From REBR01 sp033721915 (GTDB taxonomy: Bacteria > Pseudomonadota > Gammaproteobacteria > Pseudomonadales > Oleiphilaceae): a DNA stretch of 64,000 nucleotides. How positions within the stretch are numbered: position 1 is the stretch's first letter; every line of letters begins with the position of its first letter. Shown here in pieces: positions 62,006 through 64,000 of the stretch. The stretch spans positions 1 to 64,000 of the forward strand of contig JAWWAC010000003.1 of assembly GCA_033721915.1 (NCBI GenBank), in the 5' to 3' direction. The position numbers were made by a program, and so were the translations under genes. The notes beneath the pieces are model-generated. The model did no database searches. It had not been told where the DNA came from and worked only from the letters and a program-made list of their open reading frames with translations.

Positions 62006-62740
62006 ATGGCGCGCACCACAGTCATGCTCGTCCTAATGCTGTTTGCCGCACTGGCACAGGGACAGACCCGCATCGCCGTGGCGTCCAACTTCGAGGCGGT
62101 GGCCGGGCAACTGGCGGATCGTTTTTTCCAGGAGACCGATGAGCGACTGACACTGGTCACGGGCGGCAGCGAGTCACTGTCCGAGCAACTGCGCCAGGAG
62201 GTGGGCTTCGACGCCTTTATCGGTGCCGACAAAGGCAGCGTCGATGCCCTGGTGGATGCCGGCATGGCCGTTGAGGGCAGCGAGTTTGTGTTTGCCACCG
62301 GCCGCTTGGTGCTGCTGGCGGACAAGACGGAAAACGACCAGGGCCATGGCCCCGAGACGATGCTCAGGGAGGAGTCCTACCGCAGTCTGGCCATACCCGA
62401 TGACCGGCAAAGCGCCTACGGCGAGGCGGCCGCACAGGCACTGGATGAGATGATCGGCTCCCGTTACCGGGTTCGGCGGGAAGTCAAAGGTGAGTCCGCC
62501 AACCAGACCTTCCGGTTTCTCAACAGCGGCTCCGTGGACCTGGGCTTTGTGCCACTGAGCCTGGTCAAAGCCCATGACATTGATCCCGGGCGTTACTGGC
62601 TGGTGCCGGAGAACATGCACGACCCACTGGAGCACGCGGCGGTACTGCTCAACCCGGACAGCCAGGTGGCGAAGGATTTTCTCCAGTATATGCAAAGTGA
62701 TGAAGCCCGTGAGCTGATCCGGGAAGGTGGCTATGAGTGA
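62006..62740 (+). CDS. ModA-like periplasmic molybdate/oxyanion-binding protein
   Basis: A 244-residue exported binding protein. A signal peptide (TTVMLVLMLFAALAQGQT) is followed by IAVASNFEAVAGQLADRF, the usual ModA oxyanion region, then GGSESLSEQLRQEVGFDAFIGADK and NSGSVDLGFVPLS. It should bind molybdate, tungstate or another oxyanion. The permease and ATPase genes (modB, modC) are not adjacent; instead the stop overlaps yfbR by 8 bases. Length is normal. Whether it feeds a transporter elsewhere cannot be seen. Confidence 0.85.
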   Translation: MARTTVMLVLMLFAALAQGQTRIAVASNFEAVAGQLADRFFQETDERLTLVTGGSESLSEQLRQEVGFDAFIGADKGSVDALVDAGMAVEGSEFVFATGRLVLLADKTENDQGHGPETMLREESYRSLAIPDDRQSAYGEAAAQALDEMIGSRYRVRREVKGESANQTFRFLNSGSVDLGFVPLSLVKAHDIDPGRYWLVPENMHDPLEHAAVLLNPDSQVAKDFLQYMQSDEARELIREGGYE

Positions 62741-63347
62741 GGGCAGCAGCCCCTTTTTTGCCTACATCGGGCGACTGCGCTGGATACGCCGCTGGGGGCT
62801 GATGCGCAACGCCATTGAAGAGGATGTGGCCACCCATTCCTGGGAGGTGGCCGTGCTGGCCCACGGCCTGGCGGTGATCCGCAACGCCCGCTTCCAGGGC
62901 CGGGTGAATCCACAGGAGGTGGCCACGGCGGCGCTGTACCACGATGCGGCGGAGGTGATCACCGGGGACATGCCGACGCCGGTGAAATACCACTCGGCGG
63001 TGATGCGGGAGGCCTTCGGTGACATTGAGCACAAGGCACAGCAGGAGCTGCTGGGGCTGCTGCCCGAGTCGCTGAGGGCCCAATTCAGTTCCTGCCTGAG
63101 CGAGGAGCAGTGGAGCGCTGAAACCCGGGAGCTGGTCAAGGCGGCGGATCGACTGTCGGCGTACCTCAAGTGCGAGGCGGAAATCCGCGCCGGCAACCGG
63201 GAGTTCGAGCAGGCCGGTCAGCAGATACTGCGCCGTCTGCATCAGGATGCCATCCCGGAAGTGGTCTATTTCCTGGAGGTATTCGCGCCGGATTACGGCT
63301 CCAGCCTGGACAACCTGCTCAGCAAAACGGGCGGGGAAGAAGGGTAA
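62733..63347 (+). CDS. yfbR: 5'-deoxynucleotidase YfbR-like (HD domain)
   Basis: A 204-residue HD-domain phosphohydrolase. Metal ligands: His in VATHSWEVAVLAH, His-Asp in ALYHDAAEVITGDMPTPVKYH, and the late Asp in VKAADRLSAYLKCEAEI. YfbR removes phosphate from dNMPs. The RNAxxEDVATHSW segment is very close to the family standard. The start MSEGSSP follows GGGAAGG and lies inside the end of the ModA-like gene. Confidence 0.93.
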   Translation: MSEGSSPFFAYIGRLRWIRRWGLMRNAIEEDVATHSWEVAVLAHGLAVIRNARFQGRVNPQEVATAALYHDAAEVITGDMPTPVKYHSAVMREAFGDIEHKAQQELLGLLPESLRAQFSSCLSEEQWSAETRELVKAADRLSAYLKCEAEIRAGNREFEQAGQQILRRLHQDAIPEVVYFLEVFAPDYGSSLDNLLSKTGGEEG

Positions 63348-63381
63348 AACCGGTGGCGGGGCTGAGAGGCGCCCGTGGGAA

Positions 63382-64000
63382 TCAGGCGCCGTCGTCGGTC
63401 TCGTGATGCAGCCGTGAATGCACGGCCATGGACTCGGGCAGCTGCTCTCCCACACGGCGAGGAATGCCGTCGGCTTTGTCCACCGCCTCTTCCATGCGGG
63501 CCCGGTTGAGTTCAATTTCCGGGTGACGCAGCTGGAGCCCCGTCAGCTTTGCCTGGGTTTGCTGCCAGAGCTGCTCACGCTCCTCGTCGGACAGCTCCTC
63601 GTACTGCCCGTGCACCTGAAGCCAGACAATGCCATCCTGAACCCCCGCTTTCACCGGCTCGTGCACAATGCGCACCTGGGTGCCCTTTTCCACCTGCCAA
63701 ACTAGACGGCTGATATCGTCGTTGTACATGCGGATGCAGCCATGGCTGATCTGCTGGCCAATGCCGAAACGCTTGTTGGTGCCGTGGATCAGATACCCCG
63801 CTTCTTCCAGTTGCAGGGCAAAGGGCCCCAGAGGGTTGTCCGGCCCGGGGGGGATCATCCTTGGAACCGTCTCACCCCGCTCCCTGGCCTGCTTTCGCAC
63901 CGAGGAGGGGGGGTACCAGGCGGGCTGCTCCAGCCGCATGGTGATGTGGGTTTCCGTCAGCGGCGAGGGGTTGGTGCTGGTGCCAATGCCCACCGGATAG
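63382..64000 (-). CDS. L,D-transpeptidase (YkuD domain), 5' end outside window
   Basis: The C-terminal 206 residues of an L,D-transpeptidase; the frame runs off the window (YPVGIG...). The YkuD core has TETHITMRLEQPAWYPP, IPPGPDNPLGPFALQL, HGTNKRFGIGQQISHGCIRM, with the catalytic Cys, His and Arg. These periplasmic enzymes cross-link peptidoglycan or attach Braun-type lipoprotein. The tail after the domain (TGLQLRHPEIELNRARMEE...) is charged and helical. It is convergent with yfbR. Confidence 0.92.
   Translation of the reverse strand, partial: YPVGIGTSTNPSPLTETHITMRLEQPAWYPPSSVRKQARERGETVPRMIPPGPDNPLGPFALQLEEAGYLIHGTNKRFGIGQQISHGCIRMYNDDISRLVWQVEKGTQVRIVHEPVKAGVQDGIVWLQVHGQYEELSDEEREQLWQQTQAKLTGLQLRHPEIELNRARMEEAVDKADGIPRRVGEQLPESMAVHSRLHHETDDGA

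Overview
The window is a high-GC chromosomal segment from a gammaproteobacterium. Marker genes fit that class: acnA, tmcA, thiI, uvrD, ppnN, pdxH, yfbR, tag, a HexR-type regulator and a PA4780-type RIO kinase. Ectoine genes, a Baeyer-Villiger-type flavin monooxygenase operon and a fatty acid desaturase suggest a marine or salt-exposed, lipid- or hydrocarbon-using bacterium (Alcanivorax/Oceanospirillales-like). This placement is inference from gene content. No rRNA, tRNA, CRISPR array, transposase or phage gene was seen.

Layout. 1-7.4 kb: the end of a GGDEF/EAL protein, a two-component pair resembling the kinase and regulator of the proteobacterial dedicated sortase system (with no sortase in view), a DUF3301 gene, a frameshifted CPXCG zinc-ribbon gene, a RIO kinase, a MAPEG protein and an OmpA-like lipoprotein. 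7.6-17.4 kb: an ABC exporter, DUF2062, acnA, DUF2288, TatD, a hotdog thioesterase, a membrane methyltransferase and a haem-oxygenase-fold enzyme. 17.4-22 kb: a minus-strand MerR regulator, then a flavin monooxygenase-SDR-hydrolase run with a perfect palindrome in its leader. 22.8-31.4 kb: a 2502-residue secreted RHS/YD-repeat protein with an AT-rich C-terminal tip, a probable membrane immunity gene, and a decayed duplicate of the RHS core. 31.8-34.3 kb: a stand-alone ectoine hydroxylase (ectD), DUF6404 and an SDR. 34.3-51.4 kb: mostly housekeeping genes (an SF1 helicase, DUF2237, tmcA, a HIBCH-type hydrolase, cytochrome c, ppnN, thiI, hexR-like, uvrD, AraC/desaturase), ending in a DegT-family protein that lacks the PLP lysine. 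51.7-57.4 kb: a VTT/flavin disulfide reductase fusion, then ectA and the ectoine-type aspartate kinase side by side without ectB or ectC, and a divergent sigma-70 factor. 57.4-61.8 kb: a DUF6482-DUF3429 pair and a tightly overlapped minus-strand run pdxH-PPTase-esterase-tag-crcB-crcB with a strong terminator. 62-64 kb: a ModA-like protein overlapping yfbR, and a partial L,D-transpeptidase.

The most notable items are the incomplete, scattered ectoine pathway (ectA+ask here, ectD 22 kb away, no ectB/ectC in the window), the teneurin-like secreted RHS locus with a recently exchanged tip and a core remnant about 98% identical to it, the lysine-less DegT protein, the divergent sigma factor beside the ectoine genes, and the sortase-type two-component pair without a sortase.
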